Part shown: one piece after another, positions 44,230-54,403 of the stretch
Layout of the letters: each line of letters opens with the position of its first letter
How positions within the stretch are numbered: position 1 is the first letter of the stretch
Source of the DNA: Lysobacterales bacterium PRO7
GTDB lineage: Bacteria > Pseudomonadota > Gammaproteobacteria > Xanthomonadales > Rhodanobacteraceae
Direction: 5' to 3'
Assembly: GCA_021404785.1 (NCBI GenBank)
Contig: QWHH01000002.1
Span: forward strand, 186,001 to 250,000
DNA: 64,000 bases
Made by a program: the position numbers and the translations under genes
The notes under the pieces: model-generated
The model's database searches: none
Told to the model about the DNA's origin: nothing
What the model saw: only the letters and a program-made list of their open reading frames with translations

Positions 44230-44938
44230 ACATTCTGCATAGACTTGAATTCCTGCCCGGGTGTGGAGCACTCCGGAAACGCGCTGCGAAGTCCCCGGAC
44301 ACACATCGATATCCTGCTCCTGAAAGAGACCTAGGAACTGGGGCTTGGGGTTTGCAGGCCACTCCAAGTTGCATCAGCGCTGGCTCGATGAATGTGAATT
44401 CAGGTGAAGCTTGGCCGCTGCTGCCATTGATACAGCTGTGGACGCGGTTCCGCGATGGCGACTGTCCGCTTTGCCGCGATGAAATCGTGGGTCGCTGCTT
44501 CCGCTTTTGGCCGATTGCTGCCGGTGACCAGCTTCGCCAACAAATGATCATCTGCAGAACAGGTCATAAAAGCGACCTGCGTTCGCAACCGCCGACTGGG
44601 ATCTTCCATCTTTGCTTCCGGTATCGATATGCCTGGCTCTGGCGCGAACCATTGGCTACTGCACGCTCGCTATGCTCGTTCTCCGTGAGCGTGGAGGCTA
44701 GGTATATATGCCTCCAGCAATGAAGAGATACCGTAACTCACTGAAAGAGTGCTTGCCGTGTGGAGGATTTGATTTTCATGGACACAAGCGAAGAAGTGCG
44801 GGTGGCTGGCCATGACACGAATTGGACACATCAAGACTTTACGCAAGAATATTCGCGAAATGGCCTTCTCAAATTCAATCAACCACTTGAACCGTATAAT
44901 GGGATTCTCCGCATGGTAACGTTCGAGTAGGATTTTCA
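44230..44938. other. 700-bp gap before mutS, no supported gene
   Basis: Only short open frames without start signals. One of 89 codons on the minus strand ends at 44670 and begins opposite the mutS start; it lacks a ribosome binding site and family match. The sequence looks like accumulated non-coding or decayed DNA. A strong promoter for mutS was not recognised. Confidence 0.5.
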
Positions 44939-47527
44939 TTGAACTATCAACAACTTGTGAACGACAAACAGCATTCACCCGGCATGCGCCAGTACTTCGC
45001 CGCCAAGGCGCAGTACCCGGACACGCTGGTGTTCTTCCGCATGGGCGATTTCTACGAATTGTTTTACGACGATGCACGCAAGGCGGCGCGCCTGCTAGAT
45101 CTCACGCTGACGCAGCGCGGCGCGTCCGCGGGTGCCCCGATTCCGATGGCCGGCGTGCCGTATCACGCCGCCGAAGGTTACCTCGGGCGGCTGATCAAAC
45201 TCGGCGAATCCGTGGCGATCTGCGAGCAGATCGGCGATCCGGCACTGGCCAAGGGACTGGTCGAACGCAAGGTCGTGCGCGTGGTCACGCCGGGCACGGT
45301 CACCGATGAAGCGCTGCTGGAGGAACGCCGCGACAATCTGTTGCTTGCCATCGCCTCCTACAAGACGAGTTATGGACTGGCTTGGATCGATCTCGCCGGC
45401 GGGCGCTTTCTGCTCAGCGAAGCCGCCGATGCCGAAGCGCTGGGCTCGGAACTGGCACGACTCGCGCCTGCGGAAACGCTGATTGCCGAAGATGCGACAT
45501 GGCCGGCATTCGTTGCCGCCCTGCCCGGCTTGCGCAAACGCGCGCCCTGGCATTTCGACGCCGAAACCGCGCGGCGTCAGTTGTGCGCTTTCTTCAAGGT
45601 GCGCGACCTGTCCGGCTTCGGTTGCGAACATTTGCCGCTGGCCGTCGCTGCAGCGGGCGCGTTGCTCGGGTATGTCGAGGAAACGCAGAAATCCGCGCTG
45701 CCGCATCTGTCGGGCCTGGCAGTGGAAAATGCCGGCGAGACGATCGCGTTGGACGCGGCCACAAGGCGCAATCTCGAACTCGACACGCACGCAAGCGGTC
45801 GCGTCGAAAACACGCTGCTCGGCGTGCTCGACGAAACCGTGACGCCGATGGGCGCGCGCACGCTGCGACGCTGGCTGCATCGGCCACTGCGTGATCATGC
45901 ATTGTTGCGCCGGCGTTATCAGGCCATCGAGAGTTTGATCGAACTAAGCCGCTGCGAAAACCTGCGCGACGTGTCGCGCGGGATCGGCGACATCGAACGC
46001 ATCTTGTCGCGCGTGGCGCTGCGCAGTGCGCGTCCGCGCGATCTATCGACGTTGCGCGATGGACTGCTTGCCGCACCAAAGTTGCGGCAAGCGCTTGCGC
46101 ACTGTGACTCGCCGTTGATCGAGGAATTGCTGGAACGCATCGGCGAACACTCCGACACCGCGCGACACCTCGCCCGCGCCATCCTCGAGCAACCGCCGGC
46201 CTTGCTGCGAGACGGCGGCGTCATCCGGGCGGGTTTCGACGCCGAACTCGACGAACTGCGCATGCTGTCGACGAACGCGGACCAGTTCCTCATCGATCTG
46301 GAAGCGCGCGAGAAAGCCGCGACCGGCATTCCGACGCTGAAGGTCGGCTACAACAGCGTGCATGGTTACTTCATCGAGATCAGCAAGGGGCAATCCGAAA
46401 AAGCGCCAACGCACTACACGCGACGGCAGACGTTGAAAGGCGCAGAGCGCTATATCACCGAAGAACTGAAAACATTCGAGGACAAGGTGCTGTCGGCGCG
46501 CGAACGCGCGCTGATGCGTGAACGAGCGCTGTACGAATCACTGCTGGATTTCCTCGGCGCGCGCCTCGAACCGCTCAAGCGCGCCGCCGCCGCGATCGCC
46601 GAACTCGATGTACTCGCAAACCTGGCCGAGCGTGCCGATGCGCTGAACTGGAAAGCGTCGACGTTGACCGAAATGGATGGTGTTCGCATAGTGCGCGGAC
46701 GCCATCCGGTCGTTGAACGCGTGCGCAGCGAGCCATTCGAGCCGAACGATCTCATGCTCGACGACAACCGCCGCATGCTCGTCATCACCGGCCCGAACAT
46801 GGGCGGCAAATCAACTTACATGCGCCAATGCGCGCTGATCGTGCTGCTCGCCCACATCGGCAGTTTTGTGCCGGCCGATGCCGCGACGATCGGACCCATC
46901 GACCGCATCTTCACCCGCATCGGCGCCGGAGATGATCTTTCGCGCGGACAATCGACATTCATGGTCGAGATGAGCGAAACCGCGAACATTCTGCACAATG
47001 CGACAAAATACTCACTCGTACTGATGGACGAAATCGGCCGCGGTACCAGTACCTACGACGGTCTCGCGCTCGCGCAGGCCTGCGCCGTGCAACTGGCCAC
47101 GCACAATCGCGCGTTCACGCTGTTTGCCACGCACTACTTCGAACTGACCGACCTCGCCGCGCAGTATTCCGGCATCGCCAACGTGCATCTGGATGCGGTC
47201 GAATACGGCGACGATCTGGTGTTCATGCACGCGGTCAAGGATGGTCCCGCCAGTCGCAGCTTCGGCCTGCACGTCGCCGCGCTCGCCGGCGTGCCGAAAA
47301 ACGTGATTGCCGAAGCGCGCCGCCATCTTGCGACGTTGGAACAGCAGCATGCGGCGGTCGGGCGCGCACCAACATCGACCGGTGCAAGCGCAGCGTCACC
47401 GCAGATGGGCCTGTTCGCGCCGCCGGCGCCATCGGCTGCAGAAGATGCGCTACGCGAACTCGATCCGGATTCGATGACGCCCAAGGATGCGCTGGAAGCT
47501 TTGTATCGGCTCAGGAAACTGGTCTAG
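44939..47527 (+). CDS. mutS: DNA mismatch repair protein MutS
   Basis: 862 residues from a TTG with AGGA 7 bases upstream (a GTG six codons in is the alternative). Recognises mismatches through the Phe-x-Glu motif of domain I ([11 protein letters not shown]), and has the ABC-type ATPase with Walker [10 protein letters not shown], Walker [16 protein letters not shown] and a C-terminal dimerisation tail. All domains are present. The unusual start codon and the mutS-like fragment 3.4 kb upstream suggest the 5' end was rebuilt. It converges with htpG, overlapping by 4 bases. Confidence 0.97.
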   Translation: MNYQQLVNDKQHSPGMRQYFAAKAQYPDTLVFFRMGDFYELFYDDARKAARLLDLTLTQRGASAGAPIPMAGVPYHAAEGYLGRLIKLGESVAICEQIGDPALAKGLVERKVVRVVTPGTVTDEALLEERRDNLLLAIASYKTSYGLAWIDLAGGRFLLSEAADAEALGSELARLAPAETLIAEDATWPAFVAALPGLRKRAPWHFDAETARRQLCAFFKVRDLSGFGCEHLPLAVAAAGALLGYVEETQKSALPHLSGLAVENAGETIALDAATRRNLELDTHASGRVENTLLGVLDETVTPMGARTLRRWLHRPLRDHALLRRRYQAIESLIELSRCENLRDVSRGIGDIERILSRVALRSARPRDLSTLRDGLLAAPKLRQALAHCDSPLIEELLERIGEHSDTARHLARAILEQPPALLRDGGVIRAGFDAELDELRMLSTNADQFLIDLEAREKAATGIPTLKVGYNSVHGYFIEISKGQSEKAPTHYTRRQTLKGAERYITEELKTFEDKVLSARERALMRERALYESLLDFLGARLEPLKRAAAAIAELDVLANLAERADALNWKASTLTEMDGVRIVRGRHPVVERVRSEPFEPNDLMLDDNRRMLVITGPNMGGKSTYMRQCALIVLLAHIGSFVPADAATIGPIDRIFTRIGAGDDLSRGQSTFMVEMSETANILHNATKYSLVLMDEIGRGTSTYDGLALAQACAVQLATHNRAFTLFATHYFELTDLAAQYSGIANVHLDAVEYGDDLVFMHAVKDGPASRSFGLHVAALAGVPKNVIAEARRHLATLEQQHAAVGRAPTSTGASAASPQMGLFAPPAPSAAEDALRELDPDSMTPKDALEALYRLRKLV

Positions 47528-49392
47528 CATATCAGTGCATTCAAGCGACGCACGTAGGCGGCCGGATCTTCCAGCGCCACGCCTTCGAGCAGTTGCGCCT
47601 GCTCGAGCAGCAACAAGGCCAGGTCCGCGGCATGTGCGGAATCGGTTTCGATGCGTTTGACCAGCGCGTGCGCCGGATTGATTTCCAGCGCGGGTTTCGA
47701 CGTCGGCACGTCCTGCCCTGCCTGCTTGAGCAGGCGCTGCATGACGAGTCCCATGTCGTGTTCGTCGAGCACGATGCAGGCCGGCGAATCCGTCAGGCGC
47801 GTCGACACGCGCACCTCGCGCACGCGTTCGCCGAGCAGTTCCTTCAATTTTTTCACCACGCCTTCGGCGGCTTTCTCGGTTTCCTTGCGCGCTTCCGCGC
47901 TCGCACCGCCGAGCTTGTCCAGTTCCAGATCGCCCTTGGCGACGTTGCGCAGCTTCTTGCCGGCGTATTCGTTGAGATAGCCCATCATCCAGTCGTCGAT
48001 GCGGTCGACCATCAGCATTACTTCGACGTCGTTCGCTTTCAAGGCCTCGAGTTGCGGCGAGCCTTTCGCGGCGGCGTAGCCATCGGCGGTGATGAAGTAG
48101 ATGGATTCCTGCCCTGCCTTCATGCGGCCAATGTAGTCGTCGAATGACACGGTCTGGGCGGCACCTTCGGACTTGGTCGAGGCGAAACGCAGGAGTTTCG
48201 CGATGCGTTCCTTGTTCGCGAAGTCCTCGGACAACCCTTCCTTGAGCACGTTGCCGAACGTCTTCCAGAATGTGGTGAATTTTTCCGGCTCGTCTTTGGC
48301 CAACTTGTCGAGCAGGTCGAGCACGCGCCGCGTACAGGCGGACTTGAGTTTTTCGAGATTGCGGTTCTGCTGCAGGATTTCGCGGCTAACGTTGAGCGGC
48401 AGGTCGTCGGAATCGACCACGCCGCGCACGAAGCGCAGGTACGCCGGCAGCAACTGCTCGGCCGCATCCATGATGAAGACGCGCTTGACGTAGAGCTTCA
48501 GGCCCTTGCGTTCGTCGCGCCCGCCCATCAGCAGGTCGAACGGCGCCTGCGCGGGCACGTACAGCAGCGAGGTGAAGTTCTGGTTGCCCTCGACGCGGTT
48601 GTGCGTCCATGCCAGCGGATCGTTGAAATCGTGCGAGATGTGCTTGTAGAACGCATGGTATTCCTCGTCTTTAATTTCCGCCTTGGGCCGTGTCCACAGC
48701 GCCGACGCCTGGTTGACGACATCCCATTCTTCGGATGGTTTGCCATCCTTGTCCTTCGGCATGCGGATCGGAAATCCGATGTGGTCGGAATAGCGCGCGA
48801 TCAGGCTGCGCAACTGCCACGGTTGCAAGAACTCGTCCTCGTCGGCTTTCAGGTGCAAGGTGACGGATGTGCCGCGTTCGGTCGCGTTCACGCTTTCCAG
48901 TGTGTATTCGCCGGTGCCTGACGATTCCCAGCGCACGCCCTCGCCCGCCGCCATGTCGGCCTTGCGCGTGACCAGGGTCACCTTGTCGGCGACGACGAAG
49001 GCCGAATAGAAACCCACGCCGAACTGGCCGATCAGGTTGGCGTCGGCCTTCTTGTCTGCGGACAGGGCTTCAAGGAACTTGCGCGTGCCGGAACTGGCGA
49101 TGGTGCCGATGTTGGCGATTACTTCATCGCGCGTCATGCCGATGCCGTTGTCGCGGATCGTGATCGTGCGTGCGTCCTTGTCGACGGAAACGTCGATATG
49201 CAAATCGGTGTCGCCGGCCAGCAATTCGGGTTTGCCGAGTGCCTCGAAACGCAACTTGTCGCAGGCATCGGACGCGTTCGAGATCAGCTCGCGCAGGAAG
49301 ATTTCCTTGTGCGAATACAGCGAATGGGTGACCAGATGCAGGACCTGGGCGACTTCGGCCTCAAACGGGCGGGTTTCGGCAGTGGCGTTCAT
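47524..49392 (-). CDS. htpG: Chaperone HtpG (Hsp90)
   Basis: 622 residues, homodimeric ATP-dependent chaperone. N-terminal GHKL ATPase ([36 protein letters not shown]), middle domain with the catalytic arginine region, and C-terminal dimerisation domain are complete. GAGGGA lies 6-7 bases before the ATG. Convergent with mutS. Confidence 0.98.
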   Translation of the reverse strand: MNATAETRPFEAEVAQVLHLVTHSLYSHKEIFLRELISNASDACDKLRFEALGKPELLAGDTDLHIDVSVDKDARTITIRDNGIGMTRDEVIANIGTIASSGTRKFLEALSADKKADANLIGQFGVGFYSAFVVADKVTLVTRKADMAAGEGVRWESSGTGEYTLESVNATERGTSVTLHLKADEDEFLQPWQLRSLIARYSDHIGFPIRMPKDKDGKPSEEWDVVNQASALWTRPKAEIKDEEYHAFYKHISHDFNDPLAWTHNRVEGNQNFTSLLYVPAQAPFDLLMGGRDERKGLKLYVKRVFIMDAAEQLLPAYLRFVRGVVDSDDLPLNVSREILQQNRNLEKLKSACTRRVLDLLDKLAKDEPEKFTTFWKTFGNVLKEGLSEDFANKERIAKLLRFASTKSEGAAQTVSFDDYIGRMKAGQESIYFITADGYAAAKGSPQLEALKANDVEVMLMVDRIDDWMMGYLNEYAGKKLRNVAKGDLELDKLGGASAEARKETEKAAEGVVKKLKELLGERVREVRVSTRLTDSPACIVLDEHDMGLVMQRLLKQAGQDVPTSKPALEINPAHALVKRIETDSAHAADLALLLLEQAQLLEGVALEDPAAYVRRLNALIC

Positions 49393-49647
49393 GGGATTCC
49401 CTCAAAAAGTGAATGCCAACCGGATATGGCCGAAGCTGCGGAAATTCAAGCGAGCCAAGCTCTTTGTGAAAAGTGCGGCCATGGATCGTCGCTTCTTGAC
49501 CTTGTGAGCAAGGATACGAACAAAGGTACGGCACACGGAGGTGCCGCGAATCGGCTTGATCTGGAGCCGATGCGACAAGCGTGGCGCGGCTTTGCCGCGA
49601 CCGCTTGATCGACGACCGCGGCAGGAAGCCCGGTTCGTCGATAGTCC
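49393..49647. other. Intergenic, no gene seen
   Basis: Carries small GC-rich hairpins (for example around CGCGGCTTTGCCGCG) and the promoter region of htpG. Open frames here are shadows without start signals. Confidence 0.5.
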
Positions 49648-49683
49648 AAAAAAGACAAAGCGACCGTCATTGCTGACGGTCGC
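49648..49683 (-). terminator. Rho-independent terminator of the rpsP-rimM-trmD-rplS operon
   Basis: 10-bp perfect stem GCGACCGTCA/TGACGGTCGC with a 4-nt loop, followed on the minus strand by TTTGTCTTTTTT. About 50 bases after rplS. Confidence 0.9.
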
Positions 49684-49735
49684 CTTGGACGAGGAGCACA
49701 GACGCGACTCAATGCTCCAAGAGGGATGTTGCGGA

Positions 49736-50101
49736 TTACTCGGCTGCTGCTGCGTGCTTGGCCAGGTCTTCCTGAATGCGTGCCGCCTTGCCTTCCAGTC
49801 CGCGCAGATAGTACAACTTCGCGCCGCGCACCTTGCCGCGACGCTTGACCGCAACCGAATCGATCGCCGGCGAGTGCGTCTGGAACACGCGCTCCACACC
49901 GGTGCCGTGCGAAATCTTGCGCACCGTGAAAGCGGAGTTCAGGCCCGCGTTCTTCTTCGCGATGCACACGCCTTCATAGGCCTGCACACGCTCGCGATTG
50001 CCTTCCTTCACCTTGACGTTGACGACGACCGTGTCACCGGGCCCGAAGTCGGGCAGCTTGCGCGAAATTTGCCGGGATTCGAATTGCTGCAGGATGTTCA
50101 T
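49736..50101 (-). CDS. rplS: 50S ribosomal protein L19
   Basis: 121 residues. Sits at the 30S-50S interface. [45 protein letters not shown] and [30 protein letters not shown] are diagnostic. Last gene of the rpsP-rimM-trmD-rplS operon. Confidence 0.98.
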   Translation of the reverse strand: MNILQQFESRQISRKLPDFGPGDTVVVNVKVKEGNRERVQAYEGVCIAKKNAGLNSAFTVRKISHGTGVERVFQTHSPAIDSVAVKRRGKVRGAKLYYLRGLEGKAARIQEDLAKHAAAAE

Positions 50102-50164
50102 GTCTTCACCACTTGTTGGGCTGGATTATATGCCGATAATTCGGCCGATTCGCGGCCGATTTGA

Positions 50165-50905
50165 TTAATATTTCGTATCTTCTTGAAATTCAAACAAAAG
50201 TTTTTCGTCTTCTCGATTCAACTTCAACTTCGTCAACAAATCGGGCCGGCGTTGCCAGGTACGTCCAAGTGCCTGTTTCCGCCGCCATTTTGCGATCGCC
50301 GCATGATCGCCGGACATCAGCACCTGCGGCACATCACCTAGGCCGTGACGCTCCGGCCGGGTGTAGTGCGGGCAGTCCAGCAGACCGTCCGAAAACGAGT
50401 CCTGCCGGGCCGAATCCGCGTCGTTCAACGCTCCGTCCTGCAGGCGTCCGATCGCATCGATCAGCACCGCCGCCGGCAGCTCGCCGCCCGACAGCACGTA
50501 GTCGCCGATGGAAAGCTCCTCGTCCACTTCGTGCCGCAACAACCGCTCGTCCACGCCTTCGTAACGCCCGCACAACAGGATGATCCGCTCCCGCTGCGCG
50601 AGTTCGGCCACCTTGGCCTGATCCAGCCGCGTTCCCTGCGGACTGAGGTAGATCGTTTTCACCGGCTCCGCTGCCGCCGCTCGCGCTGCATTCAATGCCG
50701 CGCGCAGCGGGTCGATCAGCATCACCATGCCCGGCCCACCGCCGAACGGACGCTCGTCCACGCGCCGGTAGGCATCGGTGGCGTAGTCGCGCGGATTCCA
50801 CGCGTGCAGCGCCAGCAACCCGCGTTCCTGCGCCCGACCGATCACGCCGATTCCCGCGCACTGCGCGACAAAGTCGGGAAATAGCGTGATCACATCTATG
50901 CGCAT
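50165..50905 (-). CDS. trmD: tRNA (guanine37-N1)-methyltransferase TrmD
   Basis: 246 residues from the ATG giving [12 protein letters not shown]. Methylates G37 next to the anticodon to prevent frameshifting. The trefoil-knot SAM site ([29 protein letters not shown]) and the C-terminal tRNA-binding part are present. A TTG two codons earlier was rejected. Confidence 0.97.
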   Translation of the reverse strand: MRIDVITLFPDFVAQCAGIGVIGRAQERGLLALHAWNPRDYATDAYRRVDERPFGGGPGMVMLIDPLRAALNAARAAAAEPVKTIYLSPQGTRLDQAKVAELAQRERIILLCGRYEGVDERLLRHEVDEELSIGDYVLSGGELPAAVLIDAIGRLQDGALNDADSARQDSFSDGLLDCPHYTRPERHGLGDVPQVLMSGDHAAIAKWRRKQALGRTWQRRPDLLTKLKLNREDEKLLFEFQEDTKY

Positions 50906-50911
50906 GAACAA

Positions 50912-50962
50912 CCACCCTCACCCGGCGCTTTGCGCCGGCCTCTCCCGCCGGCGGGAGAGGCG
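50912..50962. repeat. REP-like double palindrome between rimM and trmD
   Basis: Two adjacent hairpins, CCGGCGCTTTGCGCCGG and CTCTCCCGCCGGCGGGAGAG, inside an essential operon. Similar CTCACCC/CTCTCCC elements are common in Xanthomonadales intergenic DNA. Confidence 0.65.
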
Positions 50963-50967
50963 AAAAA

Positions 50968-51474
50968 TCAAAAATCCGGATCCCAATCCACCGTGATCCG
51001 TCCCGCATCCAGATCGATCTTCTTCACGAACTGCCCGGTCACATACGGAATCAGGCGTTCGCGTTCACCCTGAACGACCAGCACATCATTCGCGCCAGTC
51101 GCGAACAGGTGGCTGACATTGCCCAGCGCGACGCCATCAACGGTGACGACGTCGAGGCCTTCCAGGTCCGCCCAGTAAACTTCGCCGCGTTTGGGTTTCG
51201 GCAGCGCCGAACGCGGAACCCGGATTTGCGCCCCGACCAGCTTCGCCGCCGCATCGCGATCATCGCAATGCGCCAGCTTGGCGACCATGCCCTTGCCCTG
51301 CTCGTGGCCCTGCGCGGAAGCAACTTCGAGTTCTGACCCAGCCAGCATCAACCGCCAAGGCCGATAGGCGAAGATCGCCATGCGCGGCTGCGTATACGAC
51401 TCGATCTTGATCCAGCCGCCGACGCCATGCAGGCCAACGATCTTGCCGACCGTCAATTGCCGATCGGCAACCAC
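50968..51474 (-). CDS. rimM: Ribosome maturation factor RimM
   Basis: 168 residues, GTG start. Assists 30S head assembly with ribosomal protein S19. N-terminal VGKIVGLHGVGGWIKIESYTQP and C-terminal PRC-barrel (VYWADLEGLDVVTVDGVALGNVSHLFATGANDVLVV) are typical. It follows rpsP by 10 bases. Confidence 0.97.
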   Translation of the reverse strand: MVADRQLTVGKIVGLHGVGGWIKIESYTQPRMAIFAYRPWRLMLAGSELEVASAQGHEQGKGMVAKLAHCDDRDAAAKLVGAQIRVPRSALPKPKRGEVYWADLEGLDVVTVDGVALGNVSHLFATGANDVLVVQGERERLIPYVTGQFVKKIDLDAGRITVDWDPDF

Positions 51475-51484
51475 GACAACGAAA

Positions 51485-51742
51485 TCAGGCAGTCTTTGCT
51501 TGCTTGCCGGCTTCCTTCATCAGCCAGCGCACCTTGTCAGACAACTGTGCGCCCTTGGCGACCCAGGCGTTGACCTTGTCGGTGTCGAGCTGCAGGCGCA
51601 CTTCCTTGCCGGCGGCGACAGGGTTGTAGAAACCCACGCGCTCGATGTTGCGGCCGTCGCGCGCCTTGCGCTCGTCAGCCACGATGACGTGATAGAACGG
51701 ACGGCCCTTGGCGCCGCCGCGGGAAAGACGAATCTTGACCAT
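51485..51742 (-). CDS. rpsP: 30S ribosomal protein S16
   Basis: 85 residues, [25 protein letters not shown]... VGFYNPVA. First gene of the operon; no gene lies in the 150 bases upstream, where its promoter should be. Confidence 0.98.
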   Translation of the reverse strand: MVKIRLSRGGAKGRPFYHVIVADERKARDGRNIERVGFYNPVAAGKEVRLQLDTDKVNAWVAKGAQLSDKVRWLMKEAGKQAKTA

Positions 51743-51894
51743 GTTTATTTACCGTAGAATTTATCGGGTACGTTGTGTCCCCAATCGCGGATGCCAGCCA
51801 GCGCATCGGCCCCAAGCAACGGGCGAACTACGATTCGGGAGCCGCGTATTGTAGCCGGATTTTCGGGAAAATAAAGCCCCTACAAGGACTTGGG

Positions 51895-54270
51895 CTAACG
51901 CAACACCCGAATCCGTAACTGCGCATACGCCCCGCTGGCGGCCAGCGCGGTGATGGTCTGTTCGCCGGTGCCGGCGAAGGCATGCTCGAAGGGCTGCGCG
52001 GCGCGGGTTTCGCCCTCAAGTTTGCCGTTGACCAGCCACAGGATCGGTTGGCGATCCGCCCCCAGAGCCCGCAGGCGCAGGCTTGCCGGGGTGTCGCTGT
52101 TCGGCGCGCGCGCGATGGCGGCGCCATCGGCCACGCCGTCGATGCGGATGGGTTGCGTCGCATCCAGGCCGTCATCGGCGCAACCGGACTGCAACGGCGG
52201 CACGCTGCTGGCGCGGCGCAGATCCGGCGACAACCACGGATACGCGAGCGCCGGCCAGCGCGCGACCCCGACTGTCGCAGAAATTGTCGCGTCGCAACCA
52301 GGACTCAGTCGATGTCCGGTGCGCGCATCGACGCGCACCTGCACCAGACCCGCGCTCCAGATCGATGCATCGCGCTCGGGCAGGGTCGGCGGAATCACAC
52401 CGTTGAGAACCCACGCCGTGTGTTTGGCCTGACACAATTCCGGATGCGTGGGATCGAACGCGAAGCCCAGCGGCCAACAGATATCGGTTTGGGTCACGCT
52501 GCGCGGCGGTGGTTCGGGCGTAGCCGCCAGCGCAGTGCGCGGCAAGCCATCGATGGCATCAAACATCAACGGCAGCGCGGTGACCGCGCCGTACTGCCCG
52601 GGCAACGGCGTACCGTCGGGACGGCCGATCCACACGCCGACCGTAAAGCGCTGTGTGGTGCCGACGGCCCAGGCGTCGCGATAGCCATAGCTCGTGCCGG
52701 TTTTCCAGGCGACATGCGGGCGCGAACCCGGATCGAAGGTATCCAGCCGATAACCGGGACGTGGATTGGCTTCGAGCATCGTGCGCACGATCCAGGCCGC
52801 GCCGTCGGACAACACGCGCCGATCGAAGGAAGCATCGGCGCTCGTGAAGCGCACACGTCCGCCGACACCGCCGCGATTAAGCGCAGTATAGGCGCCGACG
52901 AGATCCTCAAGGCGCGCTCCGCCGCCACCGAGAATGATGGACAGATTTGGCTCGACGCCGCGCGGCAATTGAATGGGCAATCCCGCATTCGCCAATCGCG
53001 CCATGAATCGCGCAGGCCCGACGCGATCGAGCAGATCCACGGCCGGTACGTTCAGCGATTGGCGCAGCGCGTCCGCGGCGGCGACCGGACCTGCGAATGC
53101 CATGTCGAAATTTCCAGGCCGGTAATTGCCGAAGGATTGCGGCGCATCGACGAGCAGGCTTTCCGAATCGATCAGTCCGTCGTCGAGCGCAAGTCCATAC
53201 AGAAATGGCTTGAGCGTGGAACCCGGCGAGCGCCAGGCGCGCACCATGTCCACGTGCCCCAAGCGCGCTTCGTCGCCGAACGCGCCCGATCCGACATAGG
53301 CGCGCGCTTCCAGCGTTGCATTGTCGACCACGAGCAGCGCCGCCGATGTGCGCGCCGGCAGATGGCCGAGGTATTCGGTAACGCGGGCTTCGAGCGCGCG
53401 CTGCAGATTCGCATCGATGGTCGTTTCAATGCGCCGCGCCTGCGGCTGCGCTTCGTGCAGACGCTCGGCCAGCAAGGCCGCATGCAATGGGGATTCCAAT
53501 TCACGCGAGGCGACAGATTCGATGCGCGCATCGCGCACGCTGGTCGCGCTCCACACATGCAGCGCCGCCATGCGCGCCAGTACCTTGTCGCGCGCCACGC
53601 GCGCGCCGTGTGGATTGCGGTCGGGACGCAACCGCGTCGGCGACTGCGGCAGCACCGCGAGCAAGGCTGCTTCGGCATGCGACAGTCGCGACACAGGTTT
53701 GCCCAGATACGCCCACGACGCAGCTTGCACGCCTTCGATGGTGCCGCCGAATGGCGCATGGTTGAGATACAGCGTCAGGATCTGGCGCTTGGACAGATGC
53801 GCTTCGAGTTGCAACGCGCGCAGGATCTGGCGCAGCTTGCCGCCGGCGCTGCGCGGCTGCGGATCGATGATGCGCGCGACCTGCATGGTCAGCGTCGAGC
53901 CGCCGGAAACGATATGACCGTGGCGCACGAGTTGCGCGAATGCGCGCGCCAACGCAATGGGATTGACGCCGGGATGTCGGTAGAACCAGCGATCCTCGTA
54001 AGTCAGCAAGGCTTGCAGATACAGCGGTGAGACTTCATCCGGTGTCACCGGATAACGCCAGGCACCATCGAGATCCGGGAACGCACGCAGCGGCGTGCCA
54101 TCGTGCGCCAGCACCACCGTACTGCCGCCATTCGCGTCCGGCAGCGGCAGCGGGAACAGGCGATCAAGCAAGATAGCGAGAACGAAAATCGCCGCGATCG
54201 TGATGCTCGCGCGTTTCGCCCAACGCACTAAACGCGCGCGCAAATTTATTGTTTGAGCAATGTTTTTCAC
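51895..54270 (-). CDS. pbpC: Penicillin-binding protein 1C
   Basis: 791 residues, GTG start, one N-terminal membrane helix (residues about 18-36). A glycosyltransferase domain (VTPDEVSPLYLQALLTYEDRWFYRHPGVNP; GGSTLTMQVAR) precedes a transpeptidase domain with SPGSTLKP (active serine) and KTGTSYGYRDAW, then the BiPBP C-terminal domain (residues about 690-791). Polymerises and may crosslink peptidoglycan. It pairs with the alpha-2-macroglobulin gene upstream, as pbpC and yfhM do in E. coli. Confidence 0.96.
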   Translation of the reverse strand: MKNIAQTINLRARLVRWAKRASITIAAIFVLAILLDRLFPLPLPDANGGSTVVLAHDGTPLRAFPDLDGAWRYPVTPDEVSPLYLQALLTYEDRWFYRHPGVNPIALARAFAQLVRHGHIVSGGSTLTMQVARIIDPQPRSAGGKLRQILRALQLEAHLSKRQILTLYLNHAPFGGTIEGVQAASWAYLGKPVSRLSHAEAALLAVLPQSPTRLRPDRNPHGARVARDKVLARMAALHVWSATSVRDARIESVASRELESPLHAALLAERLHEAQPQARRIETTIDANLQRALEARVTEYLGHLPARTSAALLVVDNATLEARAYVGSGAFGDEARLGHVDMVRAWRSPGSTLKPFLYGLALDDGLIDSESLLVDAPQSFGNYRPGNFDMAFAGPVAAADALRQSLNVPAVDLLDRVGPARFMARLANAGLPIQLPRGVEPNLSIILGGGGARLEDLVGAYTALNRGGVGGRVRFTSADASFDRRVLSDGAAWIVRTMLEANPRPGYRLDTFDPGSRPHVAWKTGTSYGYRDAWAVGTTQRFTVGVWIGRPDGTPLPGQYGAVTALPLMFDAIDGLPRTALAATPEPPPRSVTQTDICWPLGFAFDPTHPELCQAKHTAWVLNGVIPPTLPERDASIWSAGLVQVRVDARTGHRLSPGCDATISATVGVARWPALAYPWLSPDLRRASSVPPLQSGCADDGLDATQPIRIDGVADGAAIARAPNSDTPASLRLRALGADRQPILWLVNGKLEGETRAAQPFEHAFAGTGEQTITALAASGAYAQLRIRVLR

Positions 54271-54271
54271 T

Positions 54272-54379
54272 CGTCATTCCGGCACGGAATGCCGGAATCC
54301 AGTTGCCCCGGACGGCATCCATGCAGTCTGGATGCCCCTCGGTCGGCTGTCGCCGACCATCGACCATGCCGGCATGACG
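54272..54379. repeat. MITE/REP-like palindromic element, copy 2
   Basis: Begins GTCATTCCGGCACGGAATGC and ends GCCGGCATGAC, matching the ends of the element at 24783-24893, with internal hairpins (GTCGGCTGTCGCCGAC). Fills the gap between the alpha-2-macroglobulin gene and pbpC. Confidence 0.75.
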
Positions 54380-54403
54380 AGCAACTTGTTTCCTGATGTT
54401 TCA

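Noticed and set aside
44670-44939. 89-codon minus-strand frame ending at 44670, starting opposite the mutS start
   Set aside because: No ribosome binding site, no recognised family, and it overlaps the mutS initiation region.
51982-54030. 682-codon plus-strand frame opposite pbpC
   Set aside because: Shadow of pbpC; low-complexity arginine-rich translation.
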